Assembly (NCBI RefSeq): GCF_029867415.1
Contig: NC_081186.1
Span: 110,052,128-110,116,127, forward strand
DNA: 64,000 bases
Direction: 5' to 3'
Origin: Vicia villosa
Lineage: Eukaryota > Streptophyta > Magnoliopsida > Fabales > Fabaceae
Part shown: positions 46,958-59,033 of the stretch, piece by piece
Layout: every line of letters begins with the position of its first letter
Numbering within the stretch: the stretch's first letter is position 1
The notes under the pieces: generated by a model
Databases searched by the model: none
What the model saw: only the letters and a program-made list of their open reading frames with translations
What the model was told of the DNA's origin: nothing
Translations under genes and position numbers: made by a program

Positions 46958-47726
46958 CGTCATTAAGTGGTTTTACGAAAAAATTCGAATGAAACCACAA
47001 GATTAACGAGAAAAAGCCATGCCTAAGTGTGTAAAAATTGATCAAAAATCTATCACAAGGAAGAAATAAATACTTAGAAAAAGTTGAAGAAATTGTGATC
47101 AAACGAGCACTTTTTCAGCATAATTTACACGATGACGTTTGTTCCGCAATTTGATCCTATCTAGAATTTCATAACTCAGATTGAGACTATTTTTTTTTTG
47201 CAAAAGAAAGCTATAAATGAGATCTCCCAGCTTCTGGAATTCTTTCACCCGCAATGCATCCCATCGTGGCACGACGAGAGTTGCATCGTGGTGCAGTGCT
47301 GACATGTCGCGGTGCGATGAATCACTTTTTAGTTGACACGCTATATGCTATTTAAAGGGTTGTTTGGCTACTTTTTCAAGGGTTCCAAATCAGAGGGAGA
47401 AAGTGACGGCTAAGGTCATTCAAGGGGATATTTCTGAGCACATTGGATTCATTGAAGAGAAATTCTTCCATAAATTTTGATGATTAATACTTCTCCACTC
47501 ATGGTATTTGTCATTTTATCAATGAGTAGATAGATTTCTCTAAATTAGGGCCTTTTGTGATTAATCTTGTTTTTACTCTGTTGGATCATATGTTTTCTTG
47601 AGATCTGTTGAGTACTCTTAATTTTATATTGTTTAATTTGTTCTTGTGTTTAATGCTTTTTATCGCTTACATGCGTACGAATTAATTTAGATAATTAGGG
47701 ATTTCTAATCGTTATTCTAATTATCT
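46958..47726 (+). mobile_element. 3' LTR of the Athila-like element, truncated
   Basis: Homologous to 43434 onward but includes a segment absent there (about 47390-47440) and stops at 47726, where a SIRE-like LTR begins. The terminal TG has become CG. Confidence 0.8.
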
Positions 47727-48664
47727 TGTTGGTCCTTTTGGATTGGCTGCATTATACAAACAACATGGGATATGTTCAAGCTATTTCTGGTGCAAAAGGG
47801 AATGCAACATTAGGCACTTGTCAGCAGGCTAAGTTGGATGTTGCTAGGTGTAAAAACAATTATTGGGATTTAATTAATTTGTAGCAGATTGTTTAGCAAT
47901 GTTTGTGCGATTCATTTGACAACTGCAAAGATCTAATCAGATTTAAATTTGAATTTGAAATATAATAAATCATATATTTTGTTTGATATTTTTTTGGAGC
48001 ATATTAAATCCAATAGATTCAGCTATTATTCTAGAGGAATTTAATTCAGATAGCCAAGGAGAAAAATCTCAGAAGATATTTCTATATAAGGAGACTCAAT
48101 TCTCATGTTTTAGTGAGTTTTATGCGATAGATTAAATTCTTAGTTCCTAGGGTTTCTGAGTCTTTTGTTTCTTGTTTTCCAAGCTAATTCCATTATAAGT
48201 ATTGGTGTTGAATCTATTTGTTGTACCTTACTCTATGTCTCAGTAACTATGCATAGTTGTTAGTTTGTCTTAGTTAAGTTGTAAATTCAATAATCGATAT
48301 AGTTGTTATCGAATTTGATCACTAGGGGTTAATGATTGGGAGAAAGTGAGTGGGGTTCTCAATTTTAGGGGTAGTCCTTAATAGAAAGTCACTAGGATTA
48401 GGAAGAGGCATTAAACACCATGGGGTTGATGTCCCTATATGACTAATTCTACTTATTCGAAGTATTGAGTTTCCTTCCTTGGGTAGAGTGTCCTCCAGAT
48501 GTAGGTGTAGTTTCACCGAACTGGGTTATCAATATCTTGTGTTATTTCATTGCTTTCTGAAATGTTCTATAGTTTTTGGTATTCTAGTGTCATACTGGTT
48601 TAACAAGTTGGATTAGTTGTTCCTACATTGTGTCCAACATTTGTCCCTGAGGAACATAATTTCA
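47727..48664 (+). mobile_element. 5' LTR of a SIRE-like copia element
   Basis: Starts TGTTGGTCCTTTTGG inside the Athila LTR and ends near ATAATTTCA, 2 bp before the PBS. A TATA box (tatataa, 48083-48089) lies mid-LTR. The 5 bp to its left are TATCT; the matching duplication would be beyond the window. Confidence 0.75.
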
Positions 48665-48666
48665 GT

Positions 48667-48681
48667 TGGAATCAGAGCAGA
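48667..48681 (+). promoter_or_regulatory. primer-binding site of the SIRE-like element
   Basis: TGGAATCAGAGCAGA differs by one base from TGGTATCAGAGCAGA, complementary to initiator tRNA-Met. Confidence 0.85.
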
Positions 48682-48689
48682 CACCCAAT

Positions 48690-49590
48690 TATGTTTTGGG
48701 TGAGCTCCAGGGAAGATATTTTATGTTTAAACAGACAACACCAAGGGTGGACGTTCAGTCAATAGGCAACATGTTTTGGGTGGCAGAAATTATGACCATC
48801 ACTTGGACCGATTTTGATGATGAGAGTGAAGTAGAAACTTCCAACAAGGTTATGGATTCCACGAGAAAGTACGTGTCAAAAGGAAATTATAGTGATGAAG
48901 ACATGGCAAAAAGAGGAACTGGCTGCAACACTTAGTCTCTTGTACACCAAGTGGGAAGAAGCTTGTTCAATAGTTCAAAAACATAATGAAACCATAAGTG
49001 TTCTACAGGAGGGAAAAGAAGATCTTGCCTCAAACATTACTAGTATGGAAGAAGAAATCACCTTGCTGAATGCTAAACTTGAAGATATGTCAAAATTTAA
49101 ACCTATGGTGAACAACAATTAAATATGTTAAATGATGTCCAATAAGGGAATATTAAGGCTATAAGGCTTAACTACATTTCAATGAACAAAATGATCAAAG
49201 CTCAACATTGTGTTGGACATGTGTACCCTCAACATAGAGGTTACAATAACTCTACTAAAAGATGTCACCAATATGGGAGATATGGTCATATAATACCTTT
49301 TTTCTATAGATTGCATGGTTATCCTCAATCATATAGTCATCCAAGTCTCAACAAAGGAAAAGAAAAGAATAACCAAGCTAAGGAAGTGTGGAGACCCAAG
49401 GAATTTGTCAAGTATCTTCTAGCTCATGTTTCTCTTAGAGGTTCTTCTGGAGAGGATTGGTATTTTGAGAGTGGATGTTCACTACATATGGATGGTGAAA
49501 TGATCTATATGAAAGAGTTAAAACCCTACTATAGTAGGTATGTAACATTTGGGGATGGAGCTAAAAGAATAATAGGAATAGGTTAATTGA
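48690..49590 (+). pseudogene. SIRE-like copia gag and protease remnant
   Basis: SIRE-type gag text: WTDFDDESEVE, RKYVSKGNYSDEDMA, then in another frame LYTKWEEACSIVQKHNETIS and EEEITLLNAKLEDM, a coiled-coil-like segment of this family. The zinc finger reads CHQYGRYGHIIPFFYRLHGY (about 49263-49325) with the second Cys replaced by Tyr. The protease motif is WYFESGCSLHM (49458-49490), in which the catalytic Asp of D-S-G is Glu. Frameshifts separate the blocks. Large parts of the N-terminal gag are missing. Confidence 0.85.
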
Positions 49591-49599
49591 TTAATCAAA

Positions 49600-50350
49600 A
49601 TTTTCCTTATCTTGAAGAAGTTTTACTGGTATAAGGGTTAAATGTTAACTTGATCAGCATAAGCAAATTGTGTGATCAAAGTATGACTGTTAACTTCTAC
49701 AATTATGAATGTATTTTCACCAACATCGTTAATGAAGTGTTGATGAAGGGTTCTAACTCGAAAGATATCTACTATGTGTGGATACCTCCACAGTCAACAT
49801 ATGCTACTCAGAAGAAGATTGAGACTCAAGATGCCATCAAGAAGTTGTTGAATACTAGAAAAGAAAATGTATGTCTGTAAAGAGAAGACGAAGATGTCTT
49901 TCACCATGCTCCAACATCATACCTCAGCAATGTGTCTGAGGTAAAGGCATGCAGGAAACATAGGAAAATTAGTGAAACCCTCTGTGGTAAGAATGGTAAT
50001 GAAGTATTCATGATATTCACAAGTTTTGGAGAGAAAAACCATATGTTGGGACATTCTATCCAACATATTCCACCTGACATTATTATGATACTGAGAAAGA
50101 AAGCCATTAAATTTCTTAAGTATCAAGTAATCCTACAACGCAAATATGAGTTTGAAAAATAAAAAGGGCATTGTTTACATTTGCATGTGGCTATTAACTC
50201 AAGGGAGGCGTGAAGAATTAAAAGGAAATTTTTTCTCAATTATGTTCATAGAAGCACCTAAATTGAGAAAAATATTTTCAAAATCAAACTCTTATCACAA
50301 CCACTCCTTCTTCCCTCGAAACTAGTTTCTCTCAACCTATTGTGCTAGCA
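49600..50350 (+). pseudogene. SIRE-like GAG-pre-integrase fragment and unassigned continuation
   Basis: MISISKLCDQSMTVNFYNYE with VNEVLMKGSNSKDIYYVWIP matches the GAG-pre-integrase start of SIRE elements (LISISQLCD ... GEVLMKGxRSKDNCYxW). After about 49880 the frame 49932-50162 is open but I recognise no integrase or RT motif, so the catalytic pol has been deleted. Confidence 0.65.
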
Positions 50351-50938
50351 CATCTGCTTCACCTCATTTTCATCAAAATCCTCAATCTTGTACCAAAATT
50401 AGTGACAAATGAACGCCAAAGAGAACTAGGATTTTAGCTAATATTGACACTGATGATGACACCATCATGTTCTTAGACCCAAAGCATCTAAAGATGTTTG
50501 TTCTAGATGTTTCAACAAAATAATCAAAGAATGCTGATAACAAAAAGAACACTTTGTCTAAAAATATCAAACAACTGAAAAACATCAGAATAAAAAACAT
50601 GAAGCTCAAGGAGAAAAGAATGTTGATGCTGAAGTTCTAAGTAAGACTTCTAATGGAAACAATGAAGTAAGTGGTGAGGATTCTCCTGCTGAAAAAGATA
50701 AAGGACAGTAGGATAGGAATCTTGAAACAAATGACAAGGATATTATCCCTATTTCCCACATAATGAGGAGACTCATTAAAAGTGTGACCATGCCTCAAGA
50801 CCAGGACACTCAAGTGAAAGTTAAAGAGGTGGTTGATGTTAAGGAAGAAATCGAAACAAAAGAAGAACCTCTTATGAAAATAATTGCTATAACTATGAAT
50901 GATGAATTAAAAAGATAAAAAGAAAAAGGGAACTCTTC
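50351..50938 (+). pseudogene. SIRE-like env-region, left part
   Basis: Reading frames rich in Lys, Glu and Asp (DKDIIPISHIMRRLIKSVTM, EVVDVKEEIETKEEP) form the disordered N-terminal part of the extra ORF that SIRE-type elements carry after pol. The element at 50939 splits it. Confidence 0.55.
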
Positions 50939-52183
50939 TGAAATTCTGTTATGACAGACTCGGATGTCATTCACGATGTCAAGACATCTGATCTGTTATT
51001 AATGTAGCAGAGGCAGAACCAAAAGATCCCCCAATTTGTAATTACCCCTAAGAAGGAGTCAATGAGACCCGGGATCACATATCTTTAGTCAACATAACCA
51101 GATTGTAAAGTTTATATGATTCTGTAAAGGAACATCTAACACTTCTGAACCTGGTGTTATACACGATGTCATAACATCCATGACTGAACAAACAACACAA
51201 TGCAGAAGATAAATAACACAGTTAATTGTTAACCCAGTTCGGTCTAACTACCTACTTTGGGGGCTACCAAGCGAGGAGGAAGATTTCACTATCAGTAGTA
51301 CTATTTTATGTAAACAACCTCAGGTTTACAGATAAGCAACCTCTGGTTTACCTAGTCACTACCCAATGCAACCTTTATCTCAGACATCCATCCAAGACAA
51401 GAGAACCTCTGCTCACTCCCTAGTGATACCTAACTGTTACAACCCTGCAACAGCTATTTACACAATTAACAATAAACAATAACTTGATCTTGCTTCACAG
51501 CTTCAATCAAGAACACAATACTCAACTCTTACCTACAGGTTTTGAGTGAGAACAATCACTTCTCTTACCTATAGGTTTCGAGAAGGACATGGAAACCATC
51601 CCACAACCTGGGTGGTCTACCTATAGAAACCCTAATGACTACATCTTTTCTAAACGGGGTTTTCTTCTTTCAAACTAGGTTACAACGATTTTTATTTATA
51701 ACCTGATCCCAGTTGAACTTGTGCTTACAAATCGCAACACTCCTTGCTGTTACAAATCTGCAGAAATCTTCTGCTACAATCAAGGTCTTTTTAATCATGA
51801 GTTTCCCTAATTTATCTCCTAAATTAGAAACTACTGAATCTTCAATCTTTTGATCTGATTCTTCCTGAATCTTCTGATCTGATTCTTCCTGAATCTTCAA
51901 TCTTCTGATCTGATTCTTCAATATTCTTTTGACCTTTAAATCTGCGTCACATAGGATTACAAAATATTCCATGAATATCCTGTATCTGTTGAGCAACAGA
52001 CTGAATCTTCCTTCTAGTTCTGCAGGCGCGATGTCATGAGTTGATGTCATGACATTCCATATAACATCTTGCTTGTACCTGTTTTGTTATTTTTATATTT
52101 GCAAGATTATACATGTATTATGTTTTACTGCTATTATGTTTTAGCCAAACATAGATGCCAATAAGCCAATAAAAACACTAACA
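50939..52183 (-). mobile_element. 3' LTR of the LARD-like element (1245 bp)
   Basis: TGAAATTCTG to AAAACACTAACA. Compared with the right LTR it retains about 75 bp (51153-51227, including gtgttatacacgatgtcata) and a local duplication of tgattcttcctgaatcttc near 51850-51910. The reverse-strand TATA box is at 51693-51700. Confidence 0.92.
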
Positions 52184-52200
52184 ATCTCCCCCTTTGGTAT
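52184..52200 (-). promoter_or_regulatory. polypurine tract
   Basis: On the reverse strand ACCAAAGGGGGAGAT abuts the 3' LTR; it primes plus-strand synthesis in LTR elements. Confidence 0.9.
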
Positions 52201-55200
52201 ATTTTGGCTAAAACTAAACATTCATTAAAAATGCAGCAAAATATAAATACTTCAACTTTCAAGACAACAAGGAAGAACAAAATTTTACATTCTCAGAATT
52301 GGGCTTTACCTTCTGTTCTTCAGGACTTGAACCACATCATAACATCTCCAGTCTGCTACAAAATCCTTTGTTTCTTTTTACAGTAGCAAAAACAGAAGAT
52401 GATATTCTCTCTCCCCCTTTTTAGACATAATATGAAAAAGAATAATCCCATGTCATAAGATACAGTGGAACACCTTCATGCAACACTGATGCACACGAGG
52501 AAGACGAGGGGAGAAGGCCTTTGTCTTGGAGGACCAATGGTGACATAAGAGACCCCTTCCTTAGTCTTGAACCAGAAACCAAATCCTAGCTTAGACCCTG
52601 AGAGAGGACTTGAGTGAAAACTATTCACCAGTCCTAGTAACTCAGAACACAAATCACAATTGTGTTCATAACTCAGATCACAAATCACAACAATAATAGT
52701 TCCTATACTGAAGGTTGTATATGGTGGAACATCGTTGTTGTTATTGCAGAAAAACCCATGGTAGAGACCATCAACATCCCCAACCCGTGTTTTTCTTTTT
52801 CTGAAGAGGTTTTGGTACAACAACCCATCACAATACCAAACCCAGACACGACTCATAAGAACACACACGAACGACATCTTGAGAGAGTTTGATTTCTGTA
52901 ATCCATGGAGATGTCAATATATAGCCATTGGAGATTATAACAAATAACGATGGTCTTTGGTCTTGTTCAACGGTCAAACGGTTAATTAGGAAACAGTTCC
53001 AAATGAAATTACTCTTTCCAAAGCAGTTTTTGATTGTTTTTCTGATAGGAGTTATCTTGAAATACCAGTGCATGCATAGTCATTGATTGTACTTTACAAC
53101 GACCACTGATGTGTAGATAAACTTCAAGACAGATTTCCTTGTTTGACTTAGAAGATACAATGTCTTTAAACATGTCATGACATCCTGTCAGACATTGTCA
53201 CTTTTCTTCCTTTTAAGCACATAGCTCAAGATTCTTTAAAAGATTAAGACAAGGCATCCTACGGACCAAGTAACAGACTCCCCACTTACTCACTAGTCAT
53301 AGACATAGACTTTTGTTGTTCTGAACACCTTGAGACTATTAGACATACAGCTACCTCATTAGTGTAGAGAAGGAATTGCGGTTTCGAGTTGCACATGGTT
53401 ATATTTAACCATTGACAAATAACTGATAAAAATGTCACATTTTCTTCATGATGTTAAAGTATCTTTAACCAAGAAACTTTTCTTGACAAAAGAAGTCACT
53501 CCCCCTATCTGAGATAGTCTGAGCTTCTTCAAGGAATAAGCTTGAAATGATGAATGGAAAATATAAGACGCATCTTCATATCTTCAAGAGCTGCACCCTC
53601 TGTTCAACTATCCTGCTGAACATACTCACTATAGCAAAGTTGCTCCTTTACATTAAATACTTACACCAGAAGTAAGATGTCATAACATTGTGTCTGACAT
53701 TTGTACTACCAGTATTTTCCACTAGGTTCATCTCTTTCTACAGCAGACCTTTGTCTACTAACTTATCTCCTCTAGAAATGATCAACTAATAACCTCTTGA
53801 CCCTAGAAGCACGCACAGAGAGGTTGCCACATTCTCAACATACAGAACTGCCACTTCTTGAACTTTGTTGAGCATAACCTTACCATGCTTGGATCAGATC
53901 ATGGTCTGCTTAAGAAAATTTGAAATCCTTCTTGATATGGTGTTTCTCAATCTCACACATTGATTAACATGCTCCTTGAACCGGAAGGATTCTCCTTTAT
54001 CCTTCGCTGTGTTGATCAGATCATAGAACTTTTGTCTTCATAGTCATTTTCACTAAGTGAAGTCTTCATCATGAAAGTAATTATGTATTGCCAGAAAAAA
54101 TTACTTACATCCAGATCAGAACCTGCCCATTCTAATCCACATTATGCCTGAACTGCCACTTTAGACAATAATGTCGCTTTTTCTAACTTCAAATGCATAT
54201 TCCTAGTCCTTCTTCCAGGATAAACGCCCTTTGTGATGTTGACATTACTCAAGACATAAGTCCGTCTGAACTCAAACAAACTCTGACTGTCCATAGAGAT
54301 AACACTTCTCTATAGAGGACTTGGGACAAAAGAAACAATTTGTGTTCACGACATGAAACAAGACTCTTATTCTTTACCAAACAACTATAAAGAATGACCT
54401 CAGACTTAACAATGTCTGAACACTACCCTTAAACCCTATGATTGTCACAATTAGACAACCATAACCTAGACTCTAGACATTTCTCATAGTCGAAAGAGGA
54501 ACATGAGGGACTCAAACAAGACTCAAACAAAACGAAAAGACTCTATAAACTTGAGCAATTTAAACAACATACCTGGACTTTAACTAAAGTCTCGATCAAG
54601 AGATGTTATTTGAAGACGAACTGCACCAGGTAGACTTGTGCATAGGTTGGTTCATGCACTAGGTCAGAACAAGTGATACACACCTTCAATCCATGTCTTC
54701 GAATTATAATGCAAAGAATATTCTTTGCCAGTCTTTGAGAATAAACATGTTTTGAGTTATGTTCTGACATCTTGTGTGACTTTGTTCTTCTGGCTTCAAG
54801 GTTAGTCTTGAAGGACTTTACATTAGGATAGAAGCAGAATAACATTGTCTTTGCTGATCTTCATACTATTTTACTCCCCTTGGGATGTACAAATTTAGGA
54901 CATTTTGATGTTCGTCCTTGAAGTATCCTTCATTTGGAATTTGCCACAGTTTCCATGTTTAGAAACCTCAGTTTACTTGCTACACAAGATTCAGATTGCC
55001 ACACTCTGCAACTTGAAGTAGAAGAAACTATGATTGTATAACCATAAATCAATCTTCAGCATACACGTCTGAGTCATTTCATACAGACATTGTAAATATC
55101 CAGCTCCCATCAAGATATTTAATAAAATCAGTATGCTACGCCAGATACTCTTGCCATTCTTCCTTAATGTGTGAAGATAATTGAGAACACATAGCTAAAA

Positions 55201-56829
55201 GAACTTCTTCTTAGTCTAGCATCCAGGTTCTAAACCTAATAAGTACTAAGTCTCCCATCAGAGTACTTACCAGCTTTTCAGTTAGAATTTGCTACTCACA
55301 CTAGGTCATTCTGACTGATTACCTCTTCACATTTATACTTTCTTCTCTTGGCAAATATACTACAAAGAAACTGAAGATCTTGAGATGATGTTGTGACAAT
55401 AGATATGACATCATCCTTCATGGTTCTTGGTTAACATTCTTAATGTCAAATTGACAATACTCAGGGTGGAAATAGAATAATCCAATTATCAGCAATATTC
55501 AGACGTATCAAGGAATACACTAGCAAGCATCTCAATAAGCTTTTCTTCAGACATTTATTCTGATTTTGAGATGATGGATGCCATAGTCTGTACCTATAGA
55601 GGAAATTCCCTCATTTTAGGTTTCTGGACCAGACTTAATTATAACATGACGCAGAATTTGTCAGATTCATCTGACTTCCTTGATTTTAAATAACACTACC
55701 CTTTCTAAATAACAACTAGGGCAGTACACATTCTTAACCATATTTCACTGTGGTAGAAACACAGTATTCAGCTCCAACAACTGCTCTATGGTTATGAATA
55801 CACATATCTGGTTCCATTGATCATAGGAAAATTCCAGATGTAAGCTCTCCTTAATTTTATCACAAAGGATCATAAAGGAATACCTTCATGGGTTTTCTTG
55901 AGGCATTGAGCTTTTACTTCTAACTGAATTGGAGTAAAAGCACATGTTAATCGTGTCTTGATCAACTTATAGATGTCTCCTCTTCCAGACCAGGAGTAGG
56001 TTCCAAACCAATGTTCTCACACTACACTAGTTTAGCACCATAACATCTGTTCTTCAGCTGGTAGCTGCATACCAGTACCAATGTCCCAACATCCGGTAGG
56101 ACATCTTTTCCTCCTTCTAGGAACACTCCAGCCTTGAAATTTTTCAAGGATCACATTTGTAGATGATTATGAATATCATTGATCAGTTAACATTCATCAG
56201 CTCTAATAAACCATGTCATTATGAGTGGACTTGAGAGATTACTCAAGTATCTTTGACACTTTAATCCAAGCTATAAGGTTCTGCCATACATTTTGTTGAA
56301 TATACTTAACCCTAGTATTTTTCTTATACGCATGGGGTTGCACAGAGACTATGCAGCGGAAAATAGTCATACTTCAACAAAATTCACACAATGCTTACTT
56401 TATGTGTTAGTTGTAAGCATGACAACTACAGATTGATTGCTACTCAACCTTGCACAATGCTTGCTTTTGCACCAAGCAACAGACTAGACCAAACCAAAAT
56501 CCCGAGCTGATGAACTCACATACACAAAGATTACCTTATCAATATCTTCACTCCCGCATGAAGGTTTTGATGGGATTTTTCTCTGTCCATAGATACCGGT
56601 CGAATTAGTTCTGAAATTCAACTTCTTCAATCCCGCATGAAGCCTTTGGATTTAGCACTCCTTGTTCCAACATCACAGCTCTTATTCAGGTTGGTCTAAT
56701 CTTCCATACATAGGTCCATCCTCCACTTCAAGGGACCATACAATATGAACATCCTTGTTCACACAATCTTTTACCTTTACCACAACCAGAATGTATCCCT
56801 CATGGATCTCATCCAGAAACAGACAGGAT
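52201..56829 (-). other. non-coding interior of the LARD-like element
   Basis: AT-rich with frequent tgtcatgacatct-type words (gatgtcat and its complement, also in the LTRs). Only short frames; none carries a recognised domain. Confidence 0.7.
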
Positions 56830-56846
56830 GCCTGCTCTGATGCCAA
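56829..56846 (-). promoter_or_regulatory. primer-binding site
   Basis: Reverse strand TTGGCATCAGAGCAGGC, one transition from TTGGTATCAGAGCAGGC; complementary to initiator tRNA-Met and adjacent to the 5' LTR. Confidence 0.92.
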
Positions 56847-56847
56847 T

Positions 56848-57996
56848 TGAAATTTTGGTATGACAGACTCGGATGTCATTCACGATGTCAAGACATCTGA
56901 TCTATTATTAATGTAGCAGAGGCAGAACAAAAAGATCCCCCAATTTTTAATTACCCCTAAGAAGGAGTCAATGAGACCTGGGATCACATATGTTCAGTCA
57001 ACATAACCAGATTGTAAAGTTTATATGGTTCTGTAAAGGAACAACTAACACTTCTGAACCTGATTGTTAACCCAGTTCGGCCTAACTACCGACTCTGGGG
57101 GCTACCAAGCCAGGAAGGAAATTTCATTATCACTAGTACTATTTTATGTAAACAACCTCAGGTTTACAGATAAACAACCTCGGGTTTACCTAGTCACTAC
57201 CCAATGCAACCTTTATCTCAGACATCCATCCAAGACAAGAGAACCTCTGCTCACTCCCTAGTGATACCTAACTGTTACAACCATGGAACAGCTATTTACA
57301 CAATTAACAATGAACAATAACTTGATCTTGCTTCACAGCTTCAATCAAGAATAAAATACTCACCTCTTACCTACAGGTTTCGAGTGAGAACAATCACTTC
57401 TCTTACCTACAGGTTTCAATAAGGACATGGCAGCCATCCCACAACCTGGGTGGTCTACCTATAGAAACCCTAATAACTACATCTTTTCTAAACGGGGTTT
57501 TCTTCTTTCAAACTAGGTTACAATTATTTCTATTTATAACCTGATCCTAGTTGGACTTGGGTTTACAAATCGCAGCACTCCTTGCTGTTACAAATCAGCA
57601 GAAATCTTCTGCTACAATCAAGGTCTTTTTAATCATGAGTTTCCTAATTTATCTCCTAAATTAAAAACTGTTGAATCTTCAATCTTCTGATCTGATTCTT
57701 CCTGAATCTTCAATCTTCTGATGTGATTATTCAATATTCTTTTAACCTTTAAATCTGCGCCACATAGGATTACAAAATATTCTACGAATATCCTGTATCT
57801 GTTGAGTACCAAATTGAATCTTCCTTCCAATTCTACAGGTGCGATGTCATGAGTTGATGTCATGACATTCCATATAACATCTTGCTTGTACCTTTTTTGT
57901 TCTTTTTATATTTGTAAGATTATACTTGTATTATGTTTTATTGCTTTTATGTTTTAGCCAAACATAGATGCCAATCAACCAATAAAAACACTAACA
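56848..57996 (-). mobile_element. 5' LTR of the LARD-like element (1149 bp)
   Basis: TGAAATTTTG to AAAACACTAACA. Differs from the left LTR by a deletion of about 75 bp at 57062 and by scattered substitutions, so insertion is not very recent. Reverse-strand TATA box at 57531-57538. Confidence 0.92.
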
Positions 57997-58001
57997 TCTT
58001 C

Positions 58002-58721
58002 AATAGAGAAAAATCAAAGAAACTTCAAATAAAAGAAAATCTCTTAAGAGGAAGCTTGTAGTATAAAGTGACTCAAAAACAGATGTTAAAGCAGATGTCC
58101 TTGACATTGTGCCCTCTTCCAGAAAGAATATTGGAGGAAAAAGGGTATGCATAATTATTCGTGTTGCTCCTTTGGACAATGTGTCTTTTCACTTTGAATA
58201 AGGTGTTAAGAAATGGATGTTTGTATGACAAAGAAGAGTTGCTTTAGAAAAGAAGATGAGTGAGGATACTCTTGACTATCCAGAAATATGGAATTTGCAT
58301 AAGGAATCGTGATTGTTGAAATCTATGCCAGAGTTTAGTCCTTGCTATGAGAATCTTGTCAAGGAATTTATTTTTAATTTGGCACGTGGTTTCACTACGG
58401 AAGGGAGCAAAAAGTTCTGGAAATTTTATCGTAGAGGATGATGTGTGAAGTTCTCACATGAAGTCATCAACTCTTATCTAGGTAGAGGCAAGAATGCCAA
58501 ACAAAATGTTATCCCATCTCTAGACAAGATTTCTAGATAAATCACTGCTAATCAAGTCCAACAATGTCCAAATAATAGCTTACTTTCCTCTAAAAGTCTT
58601 AGTGTGGAATATAAATTGTGGAATATAAATTGTGGAATATAATTGGAGGAAAAAATTGGGCACCCACCAACCATACCCGCCAAGCTTATTTTTCAAATTG
58701 GGACGAGTTCCATGAAGAGTA
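58002..58721 (+). pseudogene. SIRE-like env-region, right part (plant transposon protein domain)
   Basis: Continuation of the region split at 50938. Blocks include IIRVAPLDNVSFHFE, KKWMFV, QRRVALEKKMSEDTLDYPEI, SPCYENLVKEFIFNLARGFT, VKFSHEVINSYLGRG and, after frameshifts, NWAPTNHTRQAYF. They match the domain often named putative plant transposon protein in the extra ORF of SIRE-type elements (RRIALERELGKDAL ... FVREFxxNL ... NWxPTNHxS). Multiple stops. Cut at 58722 by another LTR. Confidence 0.8.
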
Positions 58722-59033
58722 TGAAAACACTTAGAAGGGGGTTGAATAAGGGGTTTTCTTTACGCAAATGAAATTCATACGATATTCTTATCCTGGTTTG
58801 TTTGAACTCAAACTACTCCAGTCCACCCGTCAAGGTGATTTCGCCTCTCTCAACAATGACTTAATCCATTATAACCAAACTGATTACAAATGCACAACCA
58901 ACTGGTGTGACTAACAATACAATGCACAAGCCAACTGCAAGTGACTAACACCTCTAAGACTAACTAGTCCTACCCTTGTTGAGAAATTTGAGTGAAATGG
59001 TTTCTCAAGGAATCATTACAAGTAAGAACTTCT
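58722..59033 (-). mobile_element. LTR fragment related to the tandem-array family
   Basis: Starts TGAAAACACTTAGAAGGGGG and shares with the 59034 LTR the order gtttgaataag, ttatcctggtt, aaactactccagtccaccc, gatt-tcctcaa, ttaatccatta. It is a diverged subfamily LTR entering the SIRE env region (5 bp to the left: GAGTA), and is itself cut at 59033. Confidence 0.75.

Larger units (their letters stand above)
50939..57996 (-). mobile_element. complete non-coding LTR retrotransposon (LARD-like), 7058 bp, TSD TCTTC
   Basis: Perfect 5-bp duplications TCTTC (50934-50938 and 57997-58001) flank two LTRs (50939-52183 and 56848-57996). Orientation is reverse: the PPT lies beside the left LTR and the PBS beside the right LTR. 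The 4.66-kb interior shows no gag, protease, RT, RNase H or integrase motif on either strand; the longest frame (52476-52877, 133 codons) is unrecognised. This is the definition of a large retrotransposon derivative that must be mobilised in trans. Confidence 0.92.

Noticed and set aside
52476..52877. 133-codon reverse frame in the LARD interior as a captured gene
   Set aside because: No recognised motif; composition is compatible with chance and a counter-strand frame of 76 codons overlaps it.
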